This document shows, in pieces, positions 15,352-23,037 of a DNA stretch of 28,991 bases (its first letter is position 1; the number at the start of each line of letters is the position of its first letter). Both the position numbers and the translations under genes were made by a program. The notes beneath the pieces were generated by a model. That model worked only from the letters and a program-made list of their open reading frames with translations, did no database searches and was not told the DNA's origin. Source of the stretch: an uncultured Lachnospiraceae bacterium (GTDB lineage Bacteria > Bacillota > Clostridia > Lachnospirales > Lachnospiraceae); the NCBI GenBank assembly GCA_910585715.1, contig CAJUEX010000048.1:1-28991 (forward strand), in the 5' to 3' direction.

Positions 15352-15609
15352 ATGGGTAATAAGATAAAGCTGGCAGCAGGTATTTTATTTCTTTTGTTAT
15401 TTCTTTGGATTATTGCGGGAGCAATCGATTTTTCAAGGGTAAATGCTCAGAAACCGCCTGTATTTTGCGTGGAAACAAAATATTCCGGGTATTGTCACTA
15501 TTCCGGCCCGGGTTATTCTTTTGATACGGTGCAAAATCCCTTTTCTAAAACGGTGCAATATGCATTTTACTTATTTGGCATGGAAGTGAACAATAACTTT
15601 ACCAATTAA
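15352..15609 (+). CDS. Small membrane-anchored or secreted protein, unknown function
   Basis: 85 residues: MGNKIKLAAG, then a hydrophobic segment ILFLLLFLWIIAGA (residues ~11-24), then a polar ectodomain with two Cys (VFCVETKYSGYCHYSGPGYS) and an aromatic C-terminal end. AGGAGG precedes the ATG. The helix is likely an uncleaved signal anchor that leaves about 55 residues outside the cell. The two cysteines could form a disulfide. No family is recognised. It may be co-transcribed with the 15643 and 15725 ORFs, which follow on the same strand. Confidence 0.65.
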   Translation: MGNKIKLAAGILFLLLFLWIIAGAIDFSRVNAQKPPVFCVETKYSGYCHYSGPGYSFDTVQNPFSKTVQYAFYLFGMEVNNNFTN

Positions 15610-15642
15610 AACATTATTATATAGTAAGTAAGAGGATAGAAT

Positions 15643-15735
15643 ATGACGATATCATATAATGAAAAAATCATCCAACACAGGCAAATGGATTTGTCAGAGA
15701 AAAATGCAAAGGAGAGTGCAGATTATGAATTATGA
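15643..15735 (+). CDS. Possible 30-residue leader or small ORF overlapping the next gene
   Basis: ATG 15643 opens 30 codons (MTISYNEKIIQHRQMDLSEK, ending ADYEL), preceded by AGAGGATAGA. Its stop overlaps the start of the 15725 gene by 11 bases, an arrangement compatible with translational coupling. The polar composition is protein-like. It could also be chance or the relic of a paralogue start. Confidence 0.35.
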   Translation: MTISYNEKIIQHRQMDLSEKNAKESADYEL

Positions 15736-16810
15736 TTACAGTAATTTTTACAAAGGGACATCAACGATTAATAGTTATGGGAACGGTGCATACGAAAAAG
15801 ACACTTTGGTGAAATATGAATTTAAAACTACAGAAGAACATGGAAATAAGATTATGGATAAGATGTCTAAGGAAGAGCTTATGAAGGCAATGAAAGACAT
15901 TGGTTCACAATATGGAGATAATGTAATAGTAGAGTTTTCCGGTGACGGCTTGGCTGCTTTGGCAGAAAGTATAAAGGAACAGAGCAGAAAACAGGCCTAT
16001 GAGATGACGGAGGAAGAAAAGGCAGTCTGGGAGCAAAAATGCGCAGAACTGGATAAACATATCGTACATATGGAGGATACACGCAGGCTTATCATACCCA
16101 ATATCCAGACTAATGAAAAGCTTTATAAAAGTCTTGAAAATGCAGACGAAAATGTGGTTAAGGCTTCAATGAACATCATCAGAAATCATCTGCTGCCCCA
16201 TAATGTGGAAGGGATGTCCGAAGATGAACGAAAAGAAATGATTGCATTTGGCTTGGAAGAGTCGAAATATCTGGCTGAAAATTATCTGGACAAGGAGCAG
16301 GGAAAGGAATATCTGGCTGCCATGGAGACAATTGCAAAATATGGCATGAATGGCACTGTCTCCCCGAATGGACAAGTAACATACCATATTGAAAAGGGAC
16401 CGCTTGTGGGAGCGCCTGATGAATATGTGCATGAAAGCGATATATTAAAAGAAAAAGCACCGGAATTGTACCATCAGATGAAGGACTTGAATACGAGAAT
16501 CATAAATGGGGAGTCCGGTTGGGGAAGTAGATTTATCGAGCTGCAAAAGCAGATAAGGCAGGTGATGAACAGGGAATCCAATACGCTGGAAAGTAAAACA
16601 GGAAAAAGACTTACGAATTATGAGGAGGCTGTTGCACGGTACAAGAGCTGGAAAGAAACAATGGAGAAGACAGAACTGCCGGATGTTTATCAGGGAGTGT
16701 CTTATAAGGATGTCCGGGCGTTTTTTGCAAGTCTGAAGAAACAGACAGGCTTATCAGAGGCATGGGTGGATAACAGTGCAAACCGCTTTATGGCCTGGAT
16801 TGGAATGTAA
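15725..16810 (+). CDS. Conserved-looking hypothetical protein (361 residues)
   Basis: I do not recognise this family. The product is soluble, charged and mostly helical, with no signal peptide or membrane segment. The N-terminus MNYDYSNFYKGTSTINSYGN is Asn/Tyr/Ser-rich and flexible. A helical region runs from ~40 to ~230 (MTEEEKAVWEQKCAELDKHI; MSEDERKEMIAFGLEESKYL), then a small Gly-rich turn (GMNGTVSPNGQVTYHIEKG) and another helical C-terminal part ending in SANRFMAWIGM. ATG 15725 is preferred because AAAGGAGAG lies ten bases ahead. Other soluble, charged unknowns lie at 20477, 21054 and 24286 in the same region, all with strong ribosome sites, which suggests a lineage-specific set. Confidence 0.7.
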   Translation: MNYDYSNFYKGTSTINSYGNGAYEKDTLVKYEFKTTEEHGNKIMDKMSKEELMKAMKDIGSQYGDNVIVEFSGDGLAALAESIKEQSRKQAYEMTEEEKAVWEQKCAELDKHIVHMEDTRRLIIPNIQTNEKLYKSLENADENVVKASMNIIRNHLLPHNVEGMSEDERKEMIAFGLEESKYLAENYLDKEQGKEYLAAMETIAKYGMNGTVSPNGQVTYHIEKGPLVGAPDEYVHESDILKEKAPELYHQMKDLNTRIINGESGWGSRFIELQKQIRQVMNRESNTLESKTGKRLTNYEEAVARYKSWKETMEKTELPDVYQGVSYKDVRAFFASLKKQTGLSEAWVDNSANRFMAWIGM

Positions 16811-16854
16811 TGCTGTGTTAGTGCCTGTATAAGTGACAGATATATAATATGACG

Positions 16855-16907
16855 GGCTGCTTTGTACATAAATAAATGGCAGCCGGTTCATATAAACTGG
16901 TTGCTTT
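16855..16907 (+). other. Mutually exclusive hairpins between the hypothetical gene and the amidohydrolase
   Basis: GCAGCCGGTT-CATATA-AACTGGTTGC (16879-16904) forms a 10-pair hairpin with two wobbles followed by TTT. Its left arm GCAGCC can instead pair with GGCTGC at 16855-16860. A weak terminator or attenuator is possible. The tract after the stem is too short to be sure. Confidence 0.35.
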
Positions 16908-16939
16908 GCAGATAATAAGTGAAAGGAGCGGTATGCATA

Positions 16940-17752
16940 ATGATTATCGATACCCACGTACACATCGGGAACATGCTGAAATTTCAAATGCCGGAAGAAA
17001 TGGTAATAGAATCCATGAAAAAATACGGCATAGATTATTCCCTTGTTTCTAACATAGATTCCACGGAAGTGGATTTTGACCAGAAGGAAATTCCAAGAAA
17101 GCTGCAGATAGACCAGCTGGCTTCTTTAGAAAGAAGCATTCGGTTTGCCAGAAAATATCCGGATAAAATCGGTGTCCTTGCATGGATGAAGCCTTTTGGG
17201 GAAAGCATAACCAAAGAGCTTGTGGACATACTGGAAAAAAACAGGGATATCATCTATGGGTTAAAGTTTCATCCTTTTCATTCCAAAACAGCAATGGATT
17301 CTCCAAAGGCGGTGCCTTATCTGGAACTTGCAGAAAGATTCCGTTTTCCGGTAGCAGTCCATACCGGAGGCTGTGAAGAGGCGGAGCCGGTTCATGTGTG
17401 GAATGCGGCAGAAAAACATCCCGATATTGATTTCATTATGGTGCATATGGGGCTTGGCTCGGATAATCAGGAGGCAATCCGTTTGCTTGGCACTTTGCCC
17501 AATTTATACGGGGATACCACCTGGGTTCCTTTGGAAAGTACCATTCAGGCAATCAAAACAGCGGGCAGCGGGAAAATGCTGTTTGGAAGCGACAATCCCA
17601 TTGACGGGCTGGACACCTATCACAATAATCCAAAAGGGGACATTTCTATTTATCAGGCATATTTTAATGAGCTTGAGGACAGAATCGGAACAGAAAGCTA
17701 TGAAAATATTATGTATCGGAATGCAGTCCGCTTATTCCGCCTGCCTTTTTAG
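16940..17752 (+). CDS. Amidohydrolase-family metal-dependent hydrolase
   Basis: TIM-barrel metallo-hydrolase of the amidohydrolase_2 type. Metal-site residues can be read in order: H6-V-H8 in IIDTHVHIG, H111 in GLKFHPFH, H141 in VAVHTGG, H169 in FIMVHMG, and D218 in LFGSDNP. All expected ligands are present, so the enzyme should be active. 270 residues is normal. The ATG at 16940 opens directly at MIIDTHVHIG; AAAGGAGCGG lies about 11 bases ahead, and the GTG at 16919 is part of that region. The substrate is unknown; relatives act as decarboxylases or hydrolases on small cyclic compounds. Neighbours do not suggest a pathway. Confidence 0.88.
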   Translation: MIIDTHVHIGNMLKFQMPEEMVIESMKKYGIDYSLVSNIDSTEVDFDQKEIPRKLQIDQLASLERSIRFARKYPDKIGVLAWMKPFGESITKELVDILEKNRDIIYGLKFHPFHSKTAMDSPKAVPYLELAERFRFPVAVHTGGCEEAEPVHVWNAAEKHPDIDFIMVHMGLGSDNQEAIRLLGTLPNLYGDTTWVPLESTIQAIKTAGSGKMLFGSDNPIDGLDTYHNNPKGDISIYQAYFNELEDRIGTESYENIMYRNAVRLFRLPF

Positions 17753-17770
17753 GGAGGGCGTCAGTTGGCG

Positions 17771-17825
17771 TGTCAATGCTATGAAATCTATATAGAAATT
17801 GACAGGATATTTGTTATATTGTAAT
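17771..17825 (+). promoter_or_regulatory. Promoter with inverted repeat ahead of the small membrane gene
   Basis: TTGACA (17799-17804) and TGTAAT (17820-17825), 15 bases apart. The -35 is part of an exact inverted repeat TGTCAAT (17771-17777) / ATTGACA (17798-17804), a plausible operator. The predicted transcript start is only ~10 bases before the ATG at 17843. Confidence 0.45.
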
Positions 17826-17842
17826 TGCCTGATAATGAAAAA

Positions 17843-18133
17843 ATGAATATGCAGAAAGATAAAAAAGAAAAAATAGTATTACGTATATTAAGTATATGTG
17901 CGGTGACAATCTGGGTTCCTGTCGTTTGTGTGAAGCTTCTGGTTGATGATGCCATGATGATAGAAAGGTGTCTTAATGGCTTGCTGCTGGGAGTGCTGTG
18001 CGGAGGCGGATTAGGAGCCTATACACTCATTGCAAACAGAAAATATAAATTAGTGATGGTAAATGTGCTGGGATTTTTGTCGTTAGTGCCGGTATGTCTG
18101 CTTCTGTTGTTGTCTGTTGTGCTGGTGTTCTGA
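17843..18133 (+). CDS. Small three-helix membrane protein
   Basis: 96 residues from ATG 17843 (MNMQKDKKEK). A short basic N-terminus is followed by three hydrophobic segments: ILSICAVTIWVPVVCVKLLV, CLNGLLLGVLCGGGLGAYTL and VMVNVLGFLSLVPVC with the leucine-rich end. There is no clear ribosome site and a promoter very close upstream, so translation may be nearly leaderless. It lies about 170 bases upstream of a LytTR regulator on the same strand. Association with the two-component pair is possible but unproven. No family is recognised. Confidence 0.55.
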   Translation: MNMQKDKKEKIVLRILSICAVTIWVPVVCVKLLVDDAMMIERCLNGLLLGVLCGGGLGAYTLIANRKYKLVMVNVLGFLSLVPVCLLLLLSVVLVF

Positions 18134-18301
18134 TCACTTGCAATTCATGGTAAAGAATGCTGATAGAATGCCATAGGAAGACAGACAGCAGTACTCCGCA
18201 TGTAACAACAAAATGCCCGTTTAAAACAGGAACCAAATCCTTCATGGATTTTGACCGATAGATATAAGGAATGTACGAATGTATGGAAGGAAGTTGGAAG
18301 A

Positions 18302-19018
18302 ATGCTGTCCATAGCAGTGTGCGATGACGATATCAGGGAATGCTCCAATATAGCAGGGAAAATAAAGAGGATTTTGCAGGAAATCAAAGTGCCCTTTATT
18401 TTACACCAGTTTTACAGCGGTAAAGAATTGCTAAAGGCTTCGGAAGCTTTTGACATTCTATTCCTTGATATTATCATGGATGGACTGGATGGAATGAGAA
18501 CGGCAGAATTATTTCGGAAAATAGCGGCTGACAAGCTGCTGATTTTTATATCATCCAGCAGGAAATATGTTTTTGAAGCATATGATGTGGAGGCTTTCTG
18601 GTATCTGGTGAAACCCGTTGATGATAAAAAGCTGAAAAAGGCATTGCAAAGGGCTGTGCAAAAGCTGGAAAAAAGCCCGAAAAGCTTTCTCATCGTCAAC
18701 AAAGAAAGACAAAAGAAGAAGCTGTTTTTAGATGATATATATTACTTTGAAATAAAAGGAAGAATGATTTATGTACACGGAACAGACGATATTTTCACAT
18801 ACTATGAGCAGATTGGAAGGCTGGAGGAGCGGCTTGTGGGAGAAGGTTTTTTCAGATGCCATAAAAGTTATCTGATAAATCTGAAATATGTGAACACATA
18901 CAACCGGCAGGAGGCTGTTTTGGACAACGGGGAGAAAATCATGATTGCCAAAAGAAGATATGAGGAATTCGGGAAAGAAATACTTGCCTACATGAAAACA
19001 AACGGAGGAATTTTATGA
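18302..19018 (+). CDS. LytTR-family response regulator
   Basis: Response regulator with a receiver domain (residues 1-~120) and LytTR DNA-binding domain (~135-238). The receiver has the acidic pocket D8-D9-D10 (VCDDD), phospho-acceptor D56 in ILFLDIIMDG, the conserved Ser/Thr region LIFISSS and Lys in YLVKPVD. LytTR motifs follow: YYFEIKGRMIYVHG, FFRCHKSYLINLKYVNTYNR, MIAKRRYEEF. The ATG at 18302 opens at MLSIAVCDDD, the natural start. Its TGA overlaps the ATG of the kinase gene (ATGA), so the two are translationally coupled. AgrA/VirR-type regulators like this control bacteriocins, adhesins or quorum responses; the targets here are unknown. Confidence 0.93.
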   Translation: MLSIAVCDDDIRECSNIAGKIKRILQEIKVPFILHQFYSGKELLKASEAFDILFLDIIMDGLDGMRTAELFRKIAADKLLIFISSSRKYVFEAYDVEAFWYLVKPVDDKKLKKALQRAVQKLEKSPKSFLIVNKERQKKKLFLDDIYYFEIKGRMIYVHGTDDIFTYYEQIGRLEERLVGEGFFRCHKSYLINLKYVNTYNRQEAVLDNGEKIMIAKRRYEEFGKEILAYMKTNGGIL

Positions 19019-20394
19019 GCTTAGTGACGATTCCATGGGGTGTTTTGTTATCGGCGCTTTGCTGTCTGGCATATGCAATTGCCGCAGGCAGATTCTGCAG
19101 ACGGTTTCTGGAAACCTCAAAGGTAAAAGAAAAGCTGTTTGTTTTCATTTACTTTAGCGGCATCATGGCATTTATGGCTGCTTATGAATATTATAAGCTT
19201 CCATATATTGTCCATGGGCTGTCAGAACATTTATTTTTACTGGGAATGACAGCGCTTTTATTTCGGGCGGAGATGGAAAAGAAGCTGTTGACGGCTTCCA
19301 TATTGATTACGGTCAGAACGCTGGTGTGGGGATTTTGCCAGTCTTTTTTTTCCTGTATTGCATTGGTGTTATTACATGTGGCGAAGGGGGAAACGGAATC
19401 CATGATTGCTAATCGGGAAGAATATGTGATTATTTGTCTTACCTTTGCAACAGGCATTTGGGTGATTAGCCTGCTGCCGAAATATTTGAAATCCGTTCTT
19501 GACGGAAAAATGAGGAAATGGTATGCACTGTTAACTGCACCGCTGTTGGCAATTGTCATGATTGCGGATATTTCAGGATGGGGTGCCACTTACGGAATTA
19601 TGGTAAGGGGCAGAGATGACTGGAATTTGTATTACAATCAGATTTTCAGCCATTTGGGAAATTGTGTTTTTACCGCATTGTCCATGTTTGCAGCAGGATT
19701 TTATGTATTCGGAATGAACAAAATCTATGTGGAACAAAAGAAAATCGGGCAGTATCAGTCCCAGATAGCAGCTTACAAAATGCTGGAGGAGCAGTACGGG
19801 CGGATGGAACGGCTCCGGCATGACATGAAAAACCACATCATAGCATTGCAGGCGCTGCTGGCAGATGGGGATATGGAAAAAACGGAACGATATTTAGGGA
19901 AAATGCAGAAAGCCGGGGATATGGAGCCGGGGGAAGAGGCCGCAGGAAACAAAGTGGTGGATGCATTGCTGTATCAGAGCCGGAAAAAGGCGGAAAAAGA
20001 GAAAATATCATGGGAATGTGATGTGCAGATTCCCAAGCCCTGTCCTATGGAGGAAATGGACTTGTGCGTGCTGTTTGGCAATCTGCTGGACAATGCCGTG
20101 GAAGAATGTGAAAGGCTGCCTGAAAAGGAAAAACGGTTTATAGAGGTGCAGGCACAGCTGGTAAAAAGGTGCTTTTTATTGGAAATAAAAAACAGCACTT
20201 TTCGGCAGGAGACAGTGAAAATGGGAACTACGTTAAAGACAAATCCGGATGAACACGGCATAGGACTTGGCAATGTCAGGGATATAGTGCAAAAATACGG
20301 TGGAGTTATGGACATGGAAGTGAAAAAGGATGTATTTTTCATTTCCATCCTGCTGCCATTGGATGCCGTACATGACATGGAACAGACTGTTTAA
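19015..20394 (+). CDS. GHKL-domain sensor histidine kinase (AgrC/VirS-like)
   Basis: Sensor kinase paired with the LytTR regulator. Residues 1-~245 hold about six membrane helices forming the sensing part. A cytoplasmic linker follows (QYQSQIAAYKMLEEQYGRM), then the H-box ERLRHDMKNHI with H269, and the ATPase with N-box NLLDNAVEEC (N360) and G-box DEHGIGLGNVRDIV. The DxGxG motif typical of HPK families is reduced, as usual in the HPK10/GHKL group. 459 residues is normal. The start overlaps the regulator stop by four bases. No agrD-like propeptide or agrB protease gene was found nearby, so the signal is unknown. Confidence 0.92.
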   Translation: MSLVTIPWGVLLSALCCLAYAIAAGRFCRRFLETSKVKEKLFVFIYFSGIMAFMAAYEYYKLPYIVHGLSEHLFLLGMTALLFRAEMEKKLLTASILITVRTLVWGFCQSFFSCIALVLLHVAKGETESMIANREEYVIICLTFATGIWVISLLPKYLKSVLDGKMRKWYALLTAPLLAIVMIADISGWGATYGIMVRGRDDWNLYYNQIFSHLGNCVFTALSMFAAGFYVFGMNKIYVEQKKIGQYQSQIAAYKMLEEQYGRMERLRHDMKNHIIALQALLADGDMEKTERYLGKMQKAGDMEPGEEAAGNKVVDALLYQSRKKAEKEKISWECDVQIPKPCPMEEMDLCVLFGNLLDNAVEECERLPEKEKRFIEVQAQLVKRCFLLEIKNSTFRQETVKMGTTLKTNPDEHGIGLGNVRDIVQKYGGVMDMEVKKDVFFISILLPLDAVHDMEQTV

Positions 20395-20476
20395 GACAGG
20401 AAACTAACAGGCAATATTCCTGCTGCCGAAAATAAGAAGGAAAGGTTATTTCAGCAGACAAGGAGGCGGTTAGAGT

Positions 20477-20965
20477 ATGATGGGCACAAAAACAATGGAA
20501 GGTCTGGTAGGAGCAAGAACCAACATGAATATGACGAAGGTTCCGCTGCGGGTATTTAAAGACGCCAGGCGCAGAGGCGATACGGCAACCATGGAAAGAG
20601 CCATGGGATATGTAAATGAATTTTCTGACAAGGCAAAGGAATACAAGGAAGAAGCCAGTGAAGGAATGAAGGAGGACGAAAAGGAGGCAAAGGAAAGAGA
20701 AAAAGCGGCACGTGAAGAGGCAGTTGACAGGCTTAAGGAAGAAAGTGAAGAGCTGGAAGAAAGAATAGAGGACGACAAAAAGGACAGCGGGGAACTGCTG
20801 ACAATCAGCCAGGAAGGAAAGGTATTGTGTGAAAATGCCATAAAACAGAAGACTGATGATTCGGAAGGCGGAAGGCCTGCTGTGGGAAAGGAAAATGTCA
20901 TATACACGAAAACGGGAGAGGCAGATCAGATACAAAAAGGTTCGGAGATATCCGTATTAGTGTAA
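20477..20965 (+). CDS. Charged coiled-coil hypothetical protein
   Basis: 162 residues, unrecognised. The N-terminus (MMGTKTMEGLVGARTNMNMT, then PLRVFKDARRRGD) is followed by a long, highly charged helical stretch rich in Glu and Lys (residues ~50-105), likely a coiled coil, and a polar tail. No signal peptide or membrane segment. AAGGAGGCGG precedes two adjacent ATGs (20477 and 20480). It begins 82 bases after the kinase stop on the same strand with no obvious terminator between, so it could be the end of the two-component operon. Confidence 0.65.
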   Translation: MMGTKTMEGLVGARTNMNMTKVPLRVFKDARRRGDTATMERAMGYVNEFSDKAKEYKEEASEGMKEDEKEAKEREKAAREEAVDRLKEESEELEERIEDDKKDSGELLTISQEGKVLCENAIKQKTDDSEGGRPAVGKENVIYTKTGEADQIQKGSEISVLV

Positions 20966-21053
20966 GGATTATGCATAGATAATTGTGAAACACCTTGTTG
21001 CTGCAATTATTGGATAAAAGGTAACAGTTATATAAAAAGGAGGCAACATATCA

Positions 21054-21521
21054 ATGAACATTTCAGGAGTTGAAAACAGCAGTATAAAGCCGCAGGAAGC
21101 AGTTTACCGTGATTTGCAGAAAGAGGCCGCAGAAAGCAGGGTGAATCCGGAGGGCGGGAAGGAAAAAGAAGGGGAATGGTCTATAAAGGATGAATATATC
21201 CCGGAAGATAAAAAATCCAGAAACCCTGCCGGCATTTATAAGAAAATTCAGGATGAAGACGGAAGACCTAAAATACAATATGTGGATTCCGGACGGGAGA
21301 AAAAAGCTGTCAAAAGCTGCACAGGCAGCACCGACCGGGTGGACCGGGAAATCGAAAGGCTGAAACAGCAGAAGGCACAACTGGAGCAGCAGAAAAATGC
21401 TGCCAGAGATGAAAAAACGGTAAAGGAGCTGGAGCAAAAGCTGGCACAGGTGGAAAATGAGCTGAGGCAGAAAGACAATGATACATACAGACGTTCGCAT
21501 ATGACAGTTTATGAAGCATAA
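21054..21521 (+). CDS. Hypothetical protein with C-terminal coiled coil
   Basis: 155 residues, unrecognised. A disordered, charged N-terminal half (MNISGVENSSIKPQEAVYRD) is followed by a predicted coiled coil, residues ~95-145 (VDREIERLKQQKAQLEQQKN and KELEQKLAQVENELRQKD), and the end RRSHMTVYEA. AAAAGGAGG lies about ten bases before the ATG. It follows the 20477 gene by 88 bases and ends at a clear terminator (21533). The two genes share a polar, helical, non-secreted character and may act together. Confidence 0.65.
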   Translation: MNISGVENSSIKPQEAVYRDLQKEAAESRVNPEGGKEKEGEWSIKDEYIPEDKKSRNPAGIYKKIQDEDGRPKIQYVDSGREKKAVKSCTGSTDRVDREIERLKQQKAQLEQQKNAARDEKTVKELEQKLAQVENELRQKDNDTYRRSHMTVYEA

Positions 21522-21532
21522 GGAAAAATCAG

Positions 21533-21570
21533 AAAAGGCATTTCGGCAAGGATTCCGGACTGCCTTTTTT
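21533..21570 (+). terminator. Intrinsic terminator after the 20477-21521 gene pair
   Basis: AAAAGGCA (21533-21540) pairs with TGCCTTTTTT (21561-21570), with an inner TTCGGCAAGGATTCCGGA loop region that can also pair, and the stem runs into a T tract. Confidence 0.7.
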
Positions 21571-21715
21571 GGTGTTTGAGAATAGGTTTGTGTTAATGAC
21601 GGGATGTTATTTTGCAAGAATGATTTTCCGGGAAATACTATAATAGGGATAGCTGCTTAAGGGGCGTACAGAGAGAAGCCTTGTAAAAAATAATAAAAAA
21701 TACCGGAGGAACAAT

Positions 21716-22294
21716 ATGAAGGCAGACGACAACAAAAAGACGGAGCCATGGGGGGATGGCGGTGAAAAAATTCTTGTACATGGCAAAGGCTATGAAAAGA
21801 TAAAATTATTAGGACATGGAAAGGGAGGCTATTCTTATCTTGTATGGGATGGTGAAACACATTGCGTATTGAAGTGGATTCATCACGAACCATGCAGCTA
21901 TTATCAGTTTGGAGATAAAATACAGGCGGAGCAGACAGATTATGAAAGGCTTGTAAAAACAGGAATCCGCATTCCCAAAATGTATGCCATAGACAAAGAG
22001 AAGGAAATCATCCTTAAGGAATATATAGAAGGTCCCACCATTTATGATTTGGTCCTGTCAGACGGGATGAAGGAGGAATACCTGGTACAAATCAGGGAAA
22101 TGTGCAAAAAGGTTTATGCTTTTGGGCTGAATATAGATTATTTCCCTACCAATTTTGTGGTACAGAAGGAAAAAATCTATTATGTGGATTATGAGTGCAA
22201 CGAATATATGGAGCAGTGGAATTTTGAAAAATGGGGGGAAAAGTACTGGTCTAAGACAAGGGAATTTATGGAATATGTGGAAAATTCCGGATAG
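21716..22294 (+). CDS. Small protein-kinase-fold protein (RIO/Bud32-like)
   Basis: 192 residues with reduced protein-kinase motifs: glycine loop LLGHGKGGYSYLV (31-43), ATP lysine K53 in CVLKWIHH, catalytic-loop D141 and N146 in NIDYFPTNFVV, and the metal-binding D158 in YYVDYECN replacing DFG. HRD is replaced by NID. Length and layout suit a lipopolysaccharide-kinase or RIO/Bud32-like atypical kinase lacking most of the C-lobe. The four key residues are present, so activity is plausible. CCGGAGG precedes the ATG at a normal distance. It is flanked by terminators, so it is probably a single-gene unit. The substrate is unknown. Confidence 0.75.
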   Translation: MKADDNKKTEPWGDGGEKILVHGKGYEKIKLLGHGKGGYSYLVWDGETHCVLKWIHHEPCSYYQFGDKIQAEQTDYERLVKTGIRIPKMYAIDKEKEIILKEYIEGPTIYDLVLSDGMKEEYLVQIREMCKKVYAFGLNIDYFPTNFVVQKEKIYYVDYECNEYMEQWNFEKWGEKYWSKTREFMEYVENSG

Positions 22295-22302
22295 ATAACA
22301 TG

Positions 22303-22336
22303 AATGGCACTTCTGTATTCTTGCAGGAGTGTCATT
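22303..22336 (+). terminator. Hairpin after the kinase-fold gene
   Basis: AATGGCACTTCTG (22303-22315) pairs with CAGGAGTGTCATT (22324-22336) with two wobbles and an eight-base loop, followed by TATATTG. It is a weak but plausible terminator. Confidence 0.5.
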
Positions 22337-22371
22337 TATATTGTGTGAAATAAAATAATATCAGGTTTTTG

Positions 22372-22432
22372 TTGACATCTGTATTAGAAAACATTATAAT
22401 CTTAATGACTTGAACAGAATATTTAGTCATTA
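22372..22432 (+). promoter_or_regulatory. Consensus promoter plus palindromic TetR-type operator
   Basis: TTGACA (22372-22377), 17 bases, TATAAT (22395-22400): a perfect sigma-A consensus. Immediately downstream is an exact inverted repeat TAATGACT (22403-22410) / AGTCATTA (22425-22432) with a 14-base spacer, covering the expected transcription start near 22407. Such placement fits autorepression by the TetR protein encoded next. Confidence 0.85.
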
Positions 22433-22447
22433 AAAGGAGATGATTGT

Positions 22448-23032
22448 ATGCCAAAAATATTTTCAGAACAGGAACGGGAAATCATTCGTATCAAACTGCT
22501 AAATGCAGGAATACATGAATTAGAAAATAAAACGTACCGTAATATTGCGGTTGACAGCCTTGCAGCAGAAGCAGGTATTGCAAAAGGGACTTTTTATAAT
22601 TTCTTTCCTTCTAAAGAAGCATATTTTTATGCAATCATACAATTTATCAAGGAGAGAAACCGAAGCGAGTTAAAAAAGATGCTGCTTTGTGAAAAGGTAC
22701 AGAGAAATGAAGTTGCGGCCTGTTTGTATCACAGATATACAAAGATAAAAACAGTTTATGACTATTTTTCACCGGAGGAAATGAAAATTATTATGCGTAA
22801 GCTTCCGGATGGGGATGAAGCGGATGACAGCGTTGAATTTGCAGAATGGATTTGCGAAAATCTTTCCGTTTCAGAAAAAGAAAAGAAAGCAAAGGTAATT
22901 GTGAATATGTGCAATATCATGGCGCTGGCAGCTTCTAATCGGGATATGCTTGAGCCATGTGCATACGAAGAAACAATTCTTGTATTTTGCAATGCCATAG
23001 CAGATTATATTTTTAAGGAAGAAAGGAAATAA
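22448..23032 (+). CDS. TetR-family transcriptional repressor
   Basis: TetR regulator of 194 residues. The N-terminal helix-turn-helix (residues ~8-55) reads IIRIKLLNAGIHELENKTYR, then VDSLAAEAGIAKGTFYNFFP and SKEAYFYAI, the classical TetR pattern. The C-terminal ligand domain is all-helical. AAAAGGAG lies eight bases before the ATG. The hydrolase gene begins six bases after its stop, so the two form one operon under the promoter and palindrome just upstream. The regulator probably represses both, responding to a compound related to the hydrolase substrate; this is inference. Confidence 0.93.
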   Translation: MPKIFSEQEREIIRIKLLNAGIHELENKTYRNIAVDSLAAEAGIAKGTFYNFFPSKEAYFYAIIQFIKERNRSELKKMLLCEKVQRNEVAACLYHRYTKIKTVYDYFSPEEMKIIMRKLPDGDEADDSVEFAEWICENLSVSEKEKKAKVIVNMCNIMALAASNRDMLEPCAYEETILVFCNAIADYIFKEERK

Positions 23033-23037
23033 GCGTG

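Noticed and set aside
17373..17795. 140-codon plus-strand ORF
   Set aside because: It lies out of frame inside the amidohydrolase gene, whose frame carries all metal-binding motifs.
17843..20394. agr-type quorum-sensing locus
   Set aside because: The LytTR/GHKL pair is agrA/agrC-like, but no AgrB-type protease or AgrD-like propeptide is encoded nearby; the small membrane protein has no such features.
20339..20935. 198-codon minus-strand ORF
   Set aside because: Its Ser/Phe-rich translation is the antisense of the Glu/Lys-rich coiled-coil gene at 20477, a common artefact of purine-biased coding strands.
21063..21617. 184-codon minus-strand ORF
   Set aside because: It is antisense to the 21054 gene and runs through its terminator; no ribosome site.
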